Part shown: positions 16,740 to 25,190 of the stretch, piece by piece
How positions within the stretch are numbered: position 1 is the stretch's first letter
Layout: the number at the start of each line of letters is the position of its first letter
Origin: Acidobacteriota bacterium
GTDB taxonomy: Bacteria > Acidobacteriota > Vicinamibacteria > Marinacidobacterales > Marinacidobacteraceae
Direction of reading: 5' to 3'
DNA length: 64,000 bases
Assembly (NCBI GenBank): GCA_022826825.1
Contig: JAJDUD010000061.1
Span: forward strand, 186,001-250,000
Program-made: the position numbers and the translations under genes
Notes under the pieces: model-generated
What the model was told of the DNA's origin: nothing
The model's database searches: none
What the model saw: only the letters and a program-made list of their open reading frames with translations

Positions 16740-18713
16740 ATGGATCGTCCCGACGTTTCTTCTCTTTCCGTGCCGGGCTGCCCCCCGCGGCGCCCCTTCC
16801 TGGTCGGGTTCGGGCTGTCGCTGGTGATTCCCATCAGCGGTCTCGCCGACGAGAAGCGCCCTTCCGAAGCCGAACAAACCCAGGCGGAGGGCGCGCAGGA
16901 GGAGGCCGAGCAGGAAGAGACCGCCCCGAGGTCCCACACCGAAACGGTGGTCGTGACCGCGACCCGCGGCGAAGAGGCGATCGTGGACTCGATCGCGCTC
17001 GTGACCGCGGTGGACAGCGAGGACCTCGCGAACTCGCCGGGCACGCTGGTGGACGAGGCATTGAGCCGGGTACCGGGGTTCGGCCTCTTCCGCCGGAACA
17101 CCAGCTTCATCTCCCATCCCACCACCACCGGGGTCTCGCTCCGGGGGATCGGGCCGAGCGGAGCGAGCCGCACGCTCGTCCTCTGGGACGGGATCCCGCT
17201 CAACGATCCCTTCGGCAACTGGGTCTACTGGAACCGGATGCCGACGCTGTTCCTCGACCGCATCGAGGTGGCGCGCGGCGCCGCCAGCCCCCTCTACGGA
17301 AGTTCGGCGCTCGGCGGCACCGTGCAGCTCTTCTCGCGGCGCCCGGAGCCGGGCCTCCTGCGGGCGCGGGCGCAGCTCGGCAGCTTCGGGATCCAGGACG
17401 CGGAAGTGCTGGGGTCCCACGAGGCCGACGGGATCTCCGTGGTCGGCGCGGCGCGCATGTTGAACAGCGAGGGCTACCACCGGATCCGGGAAGCGGAGCG
17501 CGGCGCCGTCGACCAGCCGGCCGGGGTGGACTTCCGGTCCATGGTCGGCCGCGCCACCTCCGGGCCGGTGCACTTCTCGATCAACTACTACTCGGAAGAC
17601 CGGCGGAACGGGACCCCGATCCAGATCAACAGTTCCCGGCTGGTGATGCTCGAGGGAGGGGTCACCCAGGAGAACTGGGACCTGCGGTTGTTCGGCCAGG
17701 ACTCCCGCCTGAACAGCGACTTCTCGCGGATCCTCGCCGGCCGCAACGAGGAAAGGCCCACCGCGCAGCAGATGTTCGAGTACTCCGGCGTGGGCGGCGT
17801 CTTCACCACCCGGATCGCGGAAGGGCTGCAGGCGGGCGCCGACTGGATGCGCACCTCGTGGGGCGACCACTCGCAGAACCGGTTCGGCGCCTTCGTGCAG
17901 AAGCGGCTGGAGCTGATGCCGCGCCTCGAAGTGCTCGCCGACGGCCGGGTGGACCTCTGGCAGAACACCGGCTCCAAGGCGAGCGTGAACCCCCGCCTCG
18001 GGGTTCGCTACCACGTCCTCGAGAGCACGACGCTCCGCGCTTCCGCCTACCGCGGTTTCCGGGCGCCCTCGCTGAACGAGCTCTACCGGCCCTTCCGGGT
18101 CGGGAACGTGCGGGTCGCCGCGAACGACCAGCTCGGCGAGGAAACCCTCTACGGAGCGGAGGGCGGTCTCGACTTCTACCCGACCGAGAAGATGCTGGTG
18201 CGGGGGAACGCCTACTGGAACTGGCTGCGGGACACCGTCGGGAACGTCACCCTCGAGGTGAACGACCAGGGCGTCTTCCGGCAGCGCCAGAACATCGGAC
18301 GCTCCCGGGCCCGCGGGTTCGAGGCCGAGGTCTACGTGTATCCCGACGCCAACTCCGAGTTCTTCGCGGCGTACCTGTTCTCCGTCTCCAAGGTGGAGGA
18401 GACGGGCCTTCGGCTGCCGCAGGTCCCGTTCCACCAGGGCGTGGTGGGCGGCGCCTGGCACGGCCCCGTTTCGGTGCGCGCCGACCTCCGCTTCATGGGC
18501 GACCAGTTCGAGGACGACCGGAACGAGCTGCCGATGGAGGGGTTCGTCTCGGTCGGGCTGCGGGTGTCCTATCCGGTGAACGACCGGCTCCACGTCTTCC
18601 TTGCGGGCGAGAACCTCCTCGACGCCGAGATCGTCTCGGCCCGCACCCCCATCGAGACGCTGGGTACCCCGCGCGCCGTCCATGTCGGCGTGGACATCGA
18701 CCTCGGCAGGTGA
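16740..18713 (+). CDS. TonB-dependent outer-membrane receptor
   Basis: A 657-residue receptor. After an Ala/Glu-rich leader region the TonB box-like ETVVVTAT leads into a plug domain with VSLRGIGPSGASRTLVLWDG and RIEVARGAASPLYGSSALGG. The barrel has the usual aromatic strands (RGFRAPSLNELYRPFRVG) and ends NLLDAEIVSARTPIETLG plus HVGVDIDLGR. Such receptors import siderophores, vitamin B12 or oligosaccharides with energy from TonB-ExbBD, which are not in the window. The ligand is not evident. The start at ATG 16740 gives a somewhat unusual leader with two Pro-Arg stretches before the hydrophobic core. It is followed by repeat DNA. Confidence 0.9.
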   Translation: MDRPDVSSLSVPGCPPRRPFLVGFGLSLVIPISGLADEKRPSEAEQTQAEGAQEEAEQEETAPRSHTETVVVTATRGEEAIVDSIALVTAVDSEDLANSPGTLVDEALSRVPGFGLFRRNTSFISHPTTTGVSLRGIGPSGASRTLVLWDGIPLNDPFGNWVYWNRMPTLFLDRIEVARGAASPLYGSSALGGTVQLFSRRPEPGLLRARAQLGSFGIQDAEVLGSHEADGISVVGAARMLNSEGYHRIREAERGAVDQPAGVDFRSMVGRATSGPVHFSINYYSEDRRNGTPIQINSSRLVMLEGGVTQENWDLRLFGQDSRLNSDFSRILAGRNEERPTAQQMFEYSGVGGVFTTRIAEGLQAGADWMRTSWGDHSQNRFGAFVQKRLELMPRLEVLADGRVDLWQNTGSKASVNPRLGVRYHVLESTTLRASAYRGFRAPSLNELYRPFRVGNVRVAANDQLGEETLYGAEGGLDFYPTEKMLVRGNAYWNWLRDTVGNVTLEVNDQGVFRQRQNIGRSRARGFEAEVYVYPDANSEFFAAYLFSVSKVEETGLRLPQVPFHQGVVGGAWHGPVSVRADLRFMGDQFEDDRNELPMEGFVSVGLRVSYPVNDRLHVFLAGENLLDAEIVSARTPIETLGTPRAVHVGVDIDLGR

Positions 18714-18751
18714 AGAGCCGCAGCGGGTAGGCGGCAGCGCCCGCCCCGGAT

Positions 18752-18836
18752 GGTGGCGTGCCGGCTGGGACCGCCGGCCCCACCGGGAGAAACGCCCATG
18801 CGCGCGTCCTCCTACGCACCCCGCCCGTCATGAAGA
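18752..18836 (-). repeat. Family C repeat segment (inverted)
   Basis: Reverse complement of the 2811-2890 segment, sharing GGGAGAAACGCCCATG and the GTCCTCCTACGCACCCCGCC block. It sits beside the family A copy at 18846. Confidence 0.6.
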
Positions 18837-18845
18837 TGGCGGAAA

Positions 18846-19047
18846 CGGCTTGGAACGCCGACCTCCGGTCGGCACAGCGGGCCGACGGCCCGCGGGCGAC
18901 GTGCCGCTAGTCGTCTCGGGCGACAGAGGTCCGGGAGCGTTCCTCCGCTCAGTTGCACCGAGAGCGAACCATCCCGCAGGTCGGCGCCGTGCCGTGAGCT
19001 GCGCGGTCGCGCAGCGCGTGCCGACCAGAGGTCGGCGTTCCCAGCCG
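18846..19047. repeat. Family A palindromic element, copy 2
   Basis: A 202-base copy with ends CGGCTTGGAACGCCG and CGGCGTTCCCAGCCG. Its interior matches the reverse complement of the 38552 copy (shared ACGTGCCGCTA, GTTGCACC, AGCCATCCCGCA and GTCGGCGC blocks), so the two are inverted relative to each other. Confidence 0.8.
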
Positions 19048-19166
19048 ACGGCGCCATCAAGGCGCTCGGTCGACCCGCCGGACTGCATTTTCACAGCAAC
19101 TGGCCTTCCCGGAATCTCACCCGAGTCGGCACCGCGCGCCGTTCACGCGGCTTCCAACTCCACGAG

Positions 19167-19319
19167 TCAGGAACGCCACGCCTTCGCCATGATGGCCTCG
19201 TCGGCGAGGTCCAGCCCATCCATTGCAGCAAGCGCACGGATCTCTTCACGCCGGGCTTCGGCGATCCGCCGGTCGTCAGTCTCGACGCTCGGCCTCTTCG
19301 TGGCGGGGCTGGGTTCCAT
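19167..19319 (-). CDS. Possible small protein, 50 residues
   Basis: A short minus-strand frame with ATG at 19319 and TGA at 19167. The protein is charged and helical looking, with EARREEIRALAAMDGLDLAD in the middle and ending MAKAWRS. This resembles N-terminal parts of small antitoxin-like or regulatory proteins, but there is no partner toxin downstream; repeat DNA follows. The codon pattern is coding-like and differs from the palindromic DNA beside it. No strong ribosome site is visible. It may be a relic. Confidence 0.3.
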   Translation of the reverse strand: MEPSPATKRPSVETDDRRIAEARREEIRALAAMDGLDLADEAIMAKAWRS

Positions 19320-19342
19320 CCCGCCATGATAGTGGGGGTCCA

Positions 19343-21628
19343 ATGCCCCGTACCTCCCTTCGAGCAGTCAACGGACATCCCTGCGGGTCCGCCGGCCAGC
19401 CGGGTACGATTGCCGGCTTGATCGGTAGCCGCCCGTTCCCCGCCGGCGTGTTCTCCCAGTGGACGTGCGGACTCGCCGCCGTCGTCTTCCTGGCCGCCTG
19501 CGGCGGTGGCGGCAGCGAGCCACCGCCGGTGGGGTCGCCCTACGAGGACCGGTCCGGCTGGCCGGTCCGGGAGCTGCGCGACGAGCCGTTCGAGGTCCTC
19601 CACTACCGGGTAGCGCTCGACCTGGACGAGACCACCAAGAGCATGGACGGACAGGTGCAGATCGAGTTGCAGGCCGAGGAGGACATCGCCGAGGTCGCGC
19701 TGGACGCCGAGACCTACGAGGTCCGCGGAGCCCGCGCGGGCGGCGCGGACCTTGACTTCACCCACGCGGACGGCACGTTGACGGTGGCGCTCGCCGAGCC
19801 GCTCGCGGCAGGCGAGACGCTCGTCCTGGAGATCGATTACGGCGGGTCCGGAATCGACGTGGACGCGACCCGGTACGGGATGCCGGCGAGTTACGACCTC
19901 GGACTCGACTTCAAGGACGAGACGGACGCCAACCCCCAGCTCATCAACACCCTTTCGTTCCCCGAGGGCGCCCGCCACTGGTACCCCTCGGTGGACCACC
20001 CGGCGGACCGCGCTTCCTTCGAGCTGCTCGCCACCGTCCGGGAGGACTGGAAGGTGCTCTCGAACGGCCGGCTCCTCGGCATCAGCGAGGGAGCGCGCCC
20101 GGGGACGCGGACGCACCACTGGAAGCTGGACGAACCCCACCCGACGTATCTCTCGGTGCTGGTCGCCGGGCCGTACGAGGTCATCGAGGACTTCCACGGC
20201 GACATCCCGGTGAACTACTGGGTCTATCCGAAGGACGTCGAGGACGCCCATCGCAGCTTTCACAAGACGACGGCGATGATGGCCTTCTTCGACGAGGAGT
20301 TCGGCGTTCCCTACCCGTGGAACAAGTACGACCAGATCACCATTCCCGGCATCGGCGGCGGCGCCGAGAGCACCACCGCCACGGTGCTCGGGCAGAGCAC
20401 CATCCACGACGAGCGCGCCGAACAGGACTTCCCGAGCCACGGACTCGTCGCCCACGAGGTGGCGCACCACTGGTGGGGCGACCTGACCACCTATCGCGAC
20501 TGGGGGGAGACCTGGCTGACCGAGAGCTTCGGGACCTACTCGGAGTACCTCTGGCACGCCTACGAACTGGGCCCCGACGGGGCCGGCGAGAACATGCGCC
20601 GGAAGCGGGAGTCCTACCTGCGCCAGGCGCAGACGGTCCTCCGGCCGGTGGTCACGAACCAGTGGCGGCGGCCGAACGACAACTTCGACGCCCACACCTA
20701 CCCGAAGGGCGCGGCGCTGCTCCGGCTGCTCCGCCACGTCACCGGGGATGCGGAGTTCCGGGCGGGCATGAAGCACTTCCTCACCAAGCACTCCTTCCAG
20801 CCGGTGGACACCGAGGACTTCATCACGGCTTTCGCCGAGGACCCCGGCCAGGACATCCGCTGGTTCATCGACATGTGGCTGCGCCGTCCGGGCCACCCCG
20901 TACTCGAGATCGAGCCCACGTGGGACGGGGATTCCGTGGAGATGCACATCCGCCAGGTGCAGGGACCCGAGGCCAGCATGGGCACGGTGCCGGAGGCGTA
21001 CCGCGCTCCCCTCTCGGTGCGGGTGGTCACGGAGTCCGGTTCCGAGGTCCATCCCTTCACGCTCGAGGGGCGGGAACAGCACCTCAGCTTCCCGGCCGCC
21101 GAAGAGCCCCGCTACGTCCGGTTCGACGCGGACGACGTCCTGCTGGCGGAACTGCACATCACGAAGCCGGCCGGCGAGTGGATGGCCCAGCTCGCGGACG
21201 ACGACGCCGCGGGACGGCGCCGGGCGGCCGTGGCGCTCGGGGAGATGGGCGGCGACGAGGCCCGCGCCGCGCTACGCGATGCGCTCGCGGGCGATCCCTT
21301 CTGGGCGGTCCGCCAGGCGACGGTGGCCGGACTGGGTCCCGGCGACGCGGCGGACTCCGAGGCCTTGCGGACGGCGGCGGCGGAGGACGCGAAGTCCGAC
21401 GTGCGGACCGACGCGATTGCCCGGCTGGGCGCCTCGGCGGGCGCGGAGTTCCTGATCGAGCGGTTCCGGAACGATTCCAGCTACCGGGCGCAGGCGGCAG
21501 CGGTCACCGCGCTGGGTGAAGTCGGCGGCGACGAGGCCGCGGCCGTGATCGAGGAGGCCGCCGCTATGGCCTCGCCCCGGGACGTCGTGGCCCGGGCGGC
21601 CCGGGAGGCGATGGGGGCGGGGCGGTAG
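19343..21628 (+). CDS. M1-family aminopeptidase lipoprotein with C-terminal HEAT repeats
   Basis: A 761-residue zinc metallopeptidase. An N-terminal hydrophobic stretch ending LAACGGGG gives a lipobox. The beta-saddle domain precedes the catalytic domain with HEVAHHWWG (His371, Glu372, His375) and zinc ligand Glu394 in WLTESF. The exopeptidase motif usually GxMEN is GGGAEST here: Glu is kept but Met and Asn are changed, which may alter substrate N-terminus binding. The last 150 residues are Ala-rich helical HEAT-like repeats (ALGEMGGDEARAALRDAL). M1 enzymes remove N-terminal residues. The long leader before the lipobox makes the start uncertain; a GTG near 19448 would give a shorter signal. 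Confidence 0.88.
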   Translation: MPRTSLRAVNGHPCGSAGQPGTIAGLIGSRPFPAGVFSQWTCGLAAVVFLAACGGGGSEPPPVGSPYEDRSGWPVRELRDEPFEVLHYRVALDLDETTKSMDGQVQIELQAEEDIAEVALDAETYEVRGARAGGADLDFTHADGTLTVALAEPLAAGETLVLEIDYGGSGIDVDATRYGMPASYDLGLDFKDETDANPQLINTLSFPEGARHWYPSVDHPADRASFELLATVREDWKVLSNGRLLGISEGARPGTRTHHWKLDEPHPTYLSVLVAGPYEVIEDFHGDIPVNYWVYPKDVEDAHRSFHKTTAMMAFFDEEFGVPYPWNKYDQITIPGIGGGAESTTATVLGQSTIHDERAEQDFPSHGLVAHEVAHHWWGDLTTYRDWGETWLTESFGTYSEYLWHAYELGPDGAGENMRRKRESYLRQAQTVLRPVVTNQWRRPNDNFDAHTYPKGAALLRLLRHVTGDAEFRAGMKHFLTKHSFQPVDTEDFITAFAEDPGQDIRWFIDMWLRRPGHPVLEIEPTWDGDSVEMHIRQVQGPEASMGTVPEAYRAPLSVRVVTESGSEVHPFTLEGREQHLSFPAAEEPRYVRFDADDVLLAELHITKPAGEWMAQLADDDAAGRRRAAVALGEMGGDEARAALRDALAGDPFWAVRQATVAGLGPGDAADSEALRTAAAEDAKSDVRTDAIARLGASAGAEFLIERFRNDSSYRAQAAAVTALGEVGGDEAAAVIEEAAAMASPRDVVARAAREAMGAGR

Positions 21629-21775
21629 GCCGCGCTTCGCGGCCCTGCGGACCGCTGCAACATCCTCACAAGTCATTGATATTGTGTCCCGCTATACGCG
21701 ATTTCCGATAGCGGCCATCACCTCTGGCAACACATCCGGGATCGGCGGGTAGCCCAGGGGCGTCGGGGGCGAATC
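21629..21775. other. AT-richer intergenic segment
   Basis: Less GC than the surroundings. It contains the inverted repeat CCGCTAT-N12-ATAGCGG at 21689-21714, described separately, and nothing else I can support. No ATG, GTG or TTG occurs in the downstream permease frame here. Confidence 0.5.
21689..21714. promoter_or_regulatory. Inverted repeat upstream of NCS2 permease
   Basis: Perfect seven-base arms CCGCTAT and ATAGCGG separated by twelve bases. The AT-rich setting upstream of a transporter gene suggests an operator, but no regulator gene is adjacent. A hairpin in the 5' leader is the alternative. Confidence 0.35.
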
Positions 21776-23536
21776 CTGACCAGCGACCGGCAACCGGACA
21801 CCGGTGTTCGGTACGAGGCCGACGAGAGGCCGCCGGCCGCCCTCAGCTTCGGTTGCGGCCTGCAACTCGTCGTTCTCGGCCTCGCCAGCATCGTCTTCAT
21901 CCCCACCATCGTGTACCGCGCCGGCGGGGGGAGCGACGAGTACCTGTCCTGGGCCGTGTTCTGCGCGGTCGCCGTCAGTGGCCTCTCGACGGCGCTGCAA
22001 GCCGTGCGGCTGGGGAGGGTCGGAGCGGGATGCGTGCTCACCATGGGCCCCGCGGCGGCCTACATCGGGGTCTCGGTCAACGCGCTCATCGAGGGCGGGC
22101 CGGCGCTGCTCGCCACCCTGGTCATCGCATCGTCGCTCGTCCCCGTCGTGATTGCGATGCGCCTCGCCCTGTTCCGGCGGCTTCTCACCCCGACCATCGT
22201 CGGCACGGTGAACATGCTCGTACCGGCGACCGTGCTCCCCGTCGTCTTCCGCCGCCTGGGCGACGTGCCCGCCGGTGCGGCGACGCTGGATGCGCCGCTC
22301 ACCGCGCTGGCGACGATCCTCGTCGTCATCGCCATCTCCCTGAAGGGGGGAGCGATTCTCCGCCTCTGGGCTCCACTCATCGGGGTCGCCGCGGGCACGG
22401 TCGTTGCCGGATCGCTGGGCCTCTACGACCCGACGCGCGTTGGCCGGTCGTCATGGGTCGGTCTGCCGGAGGGCGGCTGGCCGGGTGTGGGGCTGGACCT
22501 GGGTCCGGCGTTCGTGGAACTCCTGCCGGCGTTCGTGTTCGTGGCCCTCATCGGCGCCATCCGGACGATCACCAGCGCGGTCGCCATCCAGCGCGTGTCG
22601 TGGCGCCGGCCGCGGGCCGTGGACTACCGGGCGGTCGAGGGTGCGGTAGCCGCTGACGGGATCGGCAAGCTGCTGTCCGGGCTCGCGGGCATCATGCCCA
22701 CCCAGACCATCGGCGTCAGCGTCCCGACGGTTGAGCTGACGGGGGTCGCGGCCCGCCGCGTGGGAATCGCCGCCGGCGGGATCCTGGTCGCGGTGGCGTT
22801 CCTGCCCAAGTTGCTGGCCTTGATCCTGGCGATTCCCAGCCCGGTCATCGTCGCCTACCTGACCGTCGTGCTGGCGATGACCTTCGTCCGCGGGATGACG
22901 GAGGTGGTCCAGGGCGGGATCGATCATCGCAAGGCGATGATCGTCGGCGTCGCGTTCTGGGTCGGGGTGGGCTGCCAGAACGACCTGATTTTCCCCGAGC
23001 TCCTTCAAGAGCTCGCCGGAGGCCTGCTCCAGAACGGGATTACCTCCGGCGGCCTGGTGGCCATCTTCATGACGCTGTTTCTGGAGGCGACGGCGTCCCG
23101 CCGGAACCGGATCGAAGTCGCGCTCGACCGGTCCGCCTGGCCGGACATCAGGAAGTTCCTCGCGGCGTTCGCGTCCTCGAACGGCTGGGGGGAGAAGATG
23201 GCCTACCGTCTCGACGCCGCCAGCGAGGAGACGTTGCTGACGCTGGTCGGCCAGGACGAGAGCCGGCGGACACGCGACCGGCGCCGCCTGCTGCTGCAGG
23301 CGCGCAAGGAAAACGGCGCCGCCGTCCTCGAGTTCATTGCCGCCGTCGGCGAGGAGAACGTCCAGGACCGGATCGGGCTGCTGGCGGAGAGACCCGATGA
23401 TTCGCTCGTGGAGCAGGAAGTGTCCCTGCGGCTGTTGCGCCATATCGCGTCCTCCGTTCGCCACCAGCAGTTCCACGATTCGGACATCGTGACGATCCGG
23501 GTGGACCCCCCCGCAACGGACCGCGCCGACTCGTGA
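21776..23536 (+). CDS. NCS2/NAT purine-pyrimidine permease with C-terminal ATPase-like domain
   Basis: An inner-membrane symporter of the uracil/xanthine/urate family with about 14 hydrophobic segments. Matching features include GPAAAYIGVSVNAL, the middle TM region GLAGIMPTQTIGVSVPTVELTG and EVVQGGIDHRKAM. The C-terminal ~150 residues (from about RRNRIEVALDRSAWPDI) are hydrophilic and resemble a degenerate GHKL/anti-sigma ATPase-like fold, including ASSVRHQQFHDSDIVTIRVD. The first TM (FGCGLQLVVLGLASIVF) lies upstream of the first ATG/GTG/TTG in frame. The GTG at 21911 would cut it off. CTG at 21776, giving TSDRQPDTGVRYEADERPPA before TM1, is the best start. Confidence 0.82.
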   Translation: MTSDRQPDTGVRYEADERPPAALSFGCGLQLVVLGLASIVFIPTIVYRAGGGSDEYLSWAVFCAVAVSGLSTALQAVRLGRVGAGCVLTMGPAAAYIGVSVNALIEGGPALLATLVIASSLVPVVIAMRLALFRRLLTPTIVGTVNMLVPATVLPVVFRRLGDVPAGAATLDAPLTALATILVVIAISLKGGAILRLWAPLIGVAAGTVVAGSLGLYDPTRVGRSSWVGLPEGGWPGVGLDLGPAFVELLPAFVFVALIGAIRTITSAVAIQRVSWRRPRAVDYRAVEGAVAADGIGKLLSGLAGIMPTQTIGVSVPTVELTGVAARRVGIAAGGILVAVAFLPKLLALILAIPSPVIVAYLTVVLAMTFVRGMTEVVQGGIDHRKAMIVGVAFWVGVGCQNDLIFPELLQELAGGLLQNGITSGGLVAIFMTLFLEATASRRNRIEVALDRSAWPDIRKFLAAFASSNGWGEKMAYRLDAASEETLLTLVGQDESRRTRDRRRLLLQARKENGAAVLEFIAAVGEENVQDRIGLLAERPDDSLVEQEVSLRLLRHIASSVRHQQFHDSDIVTIRVDPPATDRADS

Positions 23537-23631
23537 TCCCGCAGCGGCCGCGCCGGCACTGCCCGTTCGGCGCCGGCAGCTTCGCAATGTGGATATCGTC
23601 ACTCCGAAGGCTCTCGCCGGGAGGCGCTGAC

Positions 23632-24648
23632 GTGTTGAACGCGAGTGCGGTGCGCAGTACGCCGCTGACCTGGCTGCTGCTGCTGGCGGTTTCGGGTTGC
23701 GCCCCGGCAGCGGACGACGCGCCGGCAAGAAGGTCGTTGGTCCTGGCGCACTTCATGTCGCCTCTCAGCAGCGTGAGAAACGATGTGGTGGTCCCGTTTG
23801 CGGAGCGTCTGGCGGGACTCTCCGGAGGCCGGCTGACGGTGACGGAGTACATGGGAGGAGCTCTCGGTTCCCGCCCTGCCGGCTACTACTCCCTGCTGCT
23901 CGACGGAGTGGCGGACATCGTCGCCACCCTCCCCGGATATACGTCGGCAACGTTCCCCAGGACCATGCTCAGCGTGTATCCCGGCGTTTGCGACAGCGCG
24001 ATCGACTGCACCGTCGCGCTGCAGCGGGCCCGCCCGGTGCTGGAGCGCGAATACCGGGCCAGGGTACTGGCGATCTGGTCCGCTCCGCCTCCCCTGCTGA
24101 TCACGCGCGACCGGCCGGTGCGCCGGCTGGAAGACATGCAGGGACTCAAGCTGCGGGTGTCATCGCGGATCGAGATGCCCTTTGTCGAGGCGTTGGGCGC
24201 GAGCCCCGTGATGCAACCGATCTCGGAGGTCCAGCAGAATCTCCACAACGGCGTCATCGACGGCGTCGTGATCCAGGCTGGGGGGATTCTTCCGTATCAG
24301 TTGCAGGAGGCGGCCGCCTACGTGACGACCGGGCTGCCCCTTTCCGCCGCGCCCTTCATCCTCCTGATGAACCGCGACAGCTACGAGTCCCTTTCGGCTC
24401 GGGAGCGGAACTGGGTGGACGAGGCCACCGCCGCTTCGCTGTCGGTATCGGGAGCCCGGGGCGCCGAACGGACCGGCGCCCGCGGCCTCCGCGCGGCGCG
24501 CGACGCCGGTGTTGAACTCATCGATCTCCCGGCCCGGGAGCGCGCGCGATTCGAGGACGCGGTCGCCGGCGCCTACCGGGCGCAGCTCTCCCGCAAGCTT
24601 GGCGATCTGACCGTGGCCGAGATCATCGCCGCGTTCGACGGGAGATGA
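23632..24648 (+). CDS. TRAP transporter substrate-binding lipoprotein (DctP type)
   Basis: A 338-residue periplasmic binding protein of TRAP transporters. The leader LTWLLLLAVSGC is a lipobox signal, so the protein is anchored rather than free. DctP-family marks are LVLAHFMSP, GALGSRPAGYYSLL, GLKLRVSSRIEMPF with the conserved Arg that binds the carboxylate of the ligand, and EVQQNLHNGVIDGVV. GTG at 23632 has GGGAGG about eight bases upstream; the frame stays open to 23533 but without a leader. The ligand is likely a carboxylic acid. It is coupled to the Q and M membrane genes that follow by ATGA. Confidence 0.9.
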   Translation: MLNASAVRSTPLTWLLLLAVSGCAPAADDAPARRSLVLAHFMSPLSSVRNDVVVPFAERLAGLSGGRLTVTEYMGGALGSRPAGYYSLLLDGVADIVATLPGYTSATFPRTMLSVYPGVCDSAIDCTVALQRARPVLEREYRARVLAIWSAPPPLLITRDRPVRRLEDMQGLKLRVSSRIEMPFVEALGASPVMQPISEVQQNLHNGVIDGVVIQAGGILPYQLQEAAAYVTTGLPLSAAPFILLMNRDSYESLSARERNWVDEATAASLSVSGARGAERTGARGLRAARDAGVELIDLPARERARFEDAVAGAYRAQLSRKLGDLTVAEIIAAFDGR

Positions 24649-25190
24649 CGGCGGCGAACGGGCGCCCGGGCCGGCCTCGCGGCCGAATCCGTGACGCGTT
24701 CCGGCGGAGTCCGACCGCCGTGTCCGCGATCGCCGGCGGGACGGCGCTCCTCCTGCTGGTGGGCGTCACCGTGGTCGAGGTTGTCGCGCGCTACCTGATC
24801 GGGTTGTCCCTGCTGGGCGCCGAGGATCTCGCGATGTTGAGCCTCACGGTGCTCGTGGCGGCCGCGATCGTGTGTGCGGCGCAGGAGGGCGGGCACGTGT
24901 CCGTGGACCTCATCGGGCGCTTCGGCGGCGGCCGCGTCACCCGAACGACCGACGCGCTCGCGCGGCTCTTCGGCGTGGGAGCCACCGCGGCGGCGGCCGT
25001 GGCGCTCTTCGCCAAGGGCAGTTGCGGTCTCGAATGCGGCGAGGTCACCGGGAGCCTCGCCATCGTGCTCACCCCGTTCTACTACGCGCTGGGTGCGTCC
25101 ATGGCGACGTGCTCGCTGCTGCTGGCGTCCCGGATGCTGCGGGGGTTCGCCGCGCGCGACGAGGAGGACCCGCGGCAGCAGGGCGTTTGA
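24645..25190 (+). CDS. TRAP transporter small permease (DctQ type)
   Basis: A 181-residue membrane protein with four hydrophobic helices. It starts inside the DctP stop (ATGA) and its own stop overlaps the next start by TGATG. The DctQ family has little sequence conservation; the size, four-helix pattern (GTALLLLVGVTVVEVVARYL first) and LGAEDLAML near helix two match. It partners with the large permease to import the DctP-bound solute with sodium. Confidence 0.88.
   Translation: MTAANGRPGRPRGRIRDAFRRSPTAVSAIAGGTALLLLVGVTVVEVVARYLIGLSLLGAEDLAMLSLTVLVAAAIVCAAQEGGHVSVDLIGRFGGGRVTRTTDALARLFGVGATAAAAVALFAKGSCGLECGEVTGSLAIVLTPFYYALGASMATCSLLLASRMLRGFAARDEEDPRQQGV

Noticed and set aside
16725-18683. 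Long minus-strand frame opposite the TonB receptor
   Set aside because: High-GC third-position bias creates an open antisense frame; the receptor is intact on the plus strand.
19091-21157. Long minus-strand frame opposite the M1 aminopeptidase
   Set aside because: Antisense shadow of a recognised gene; composition is Arg/His-rich and domain-free.
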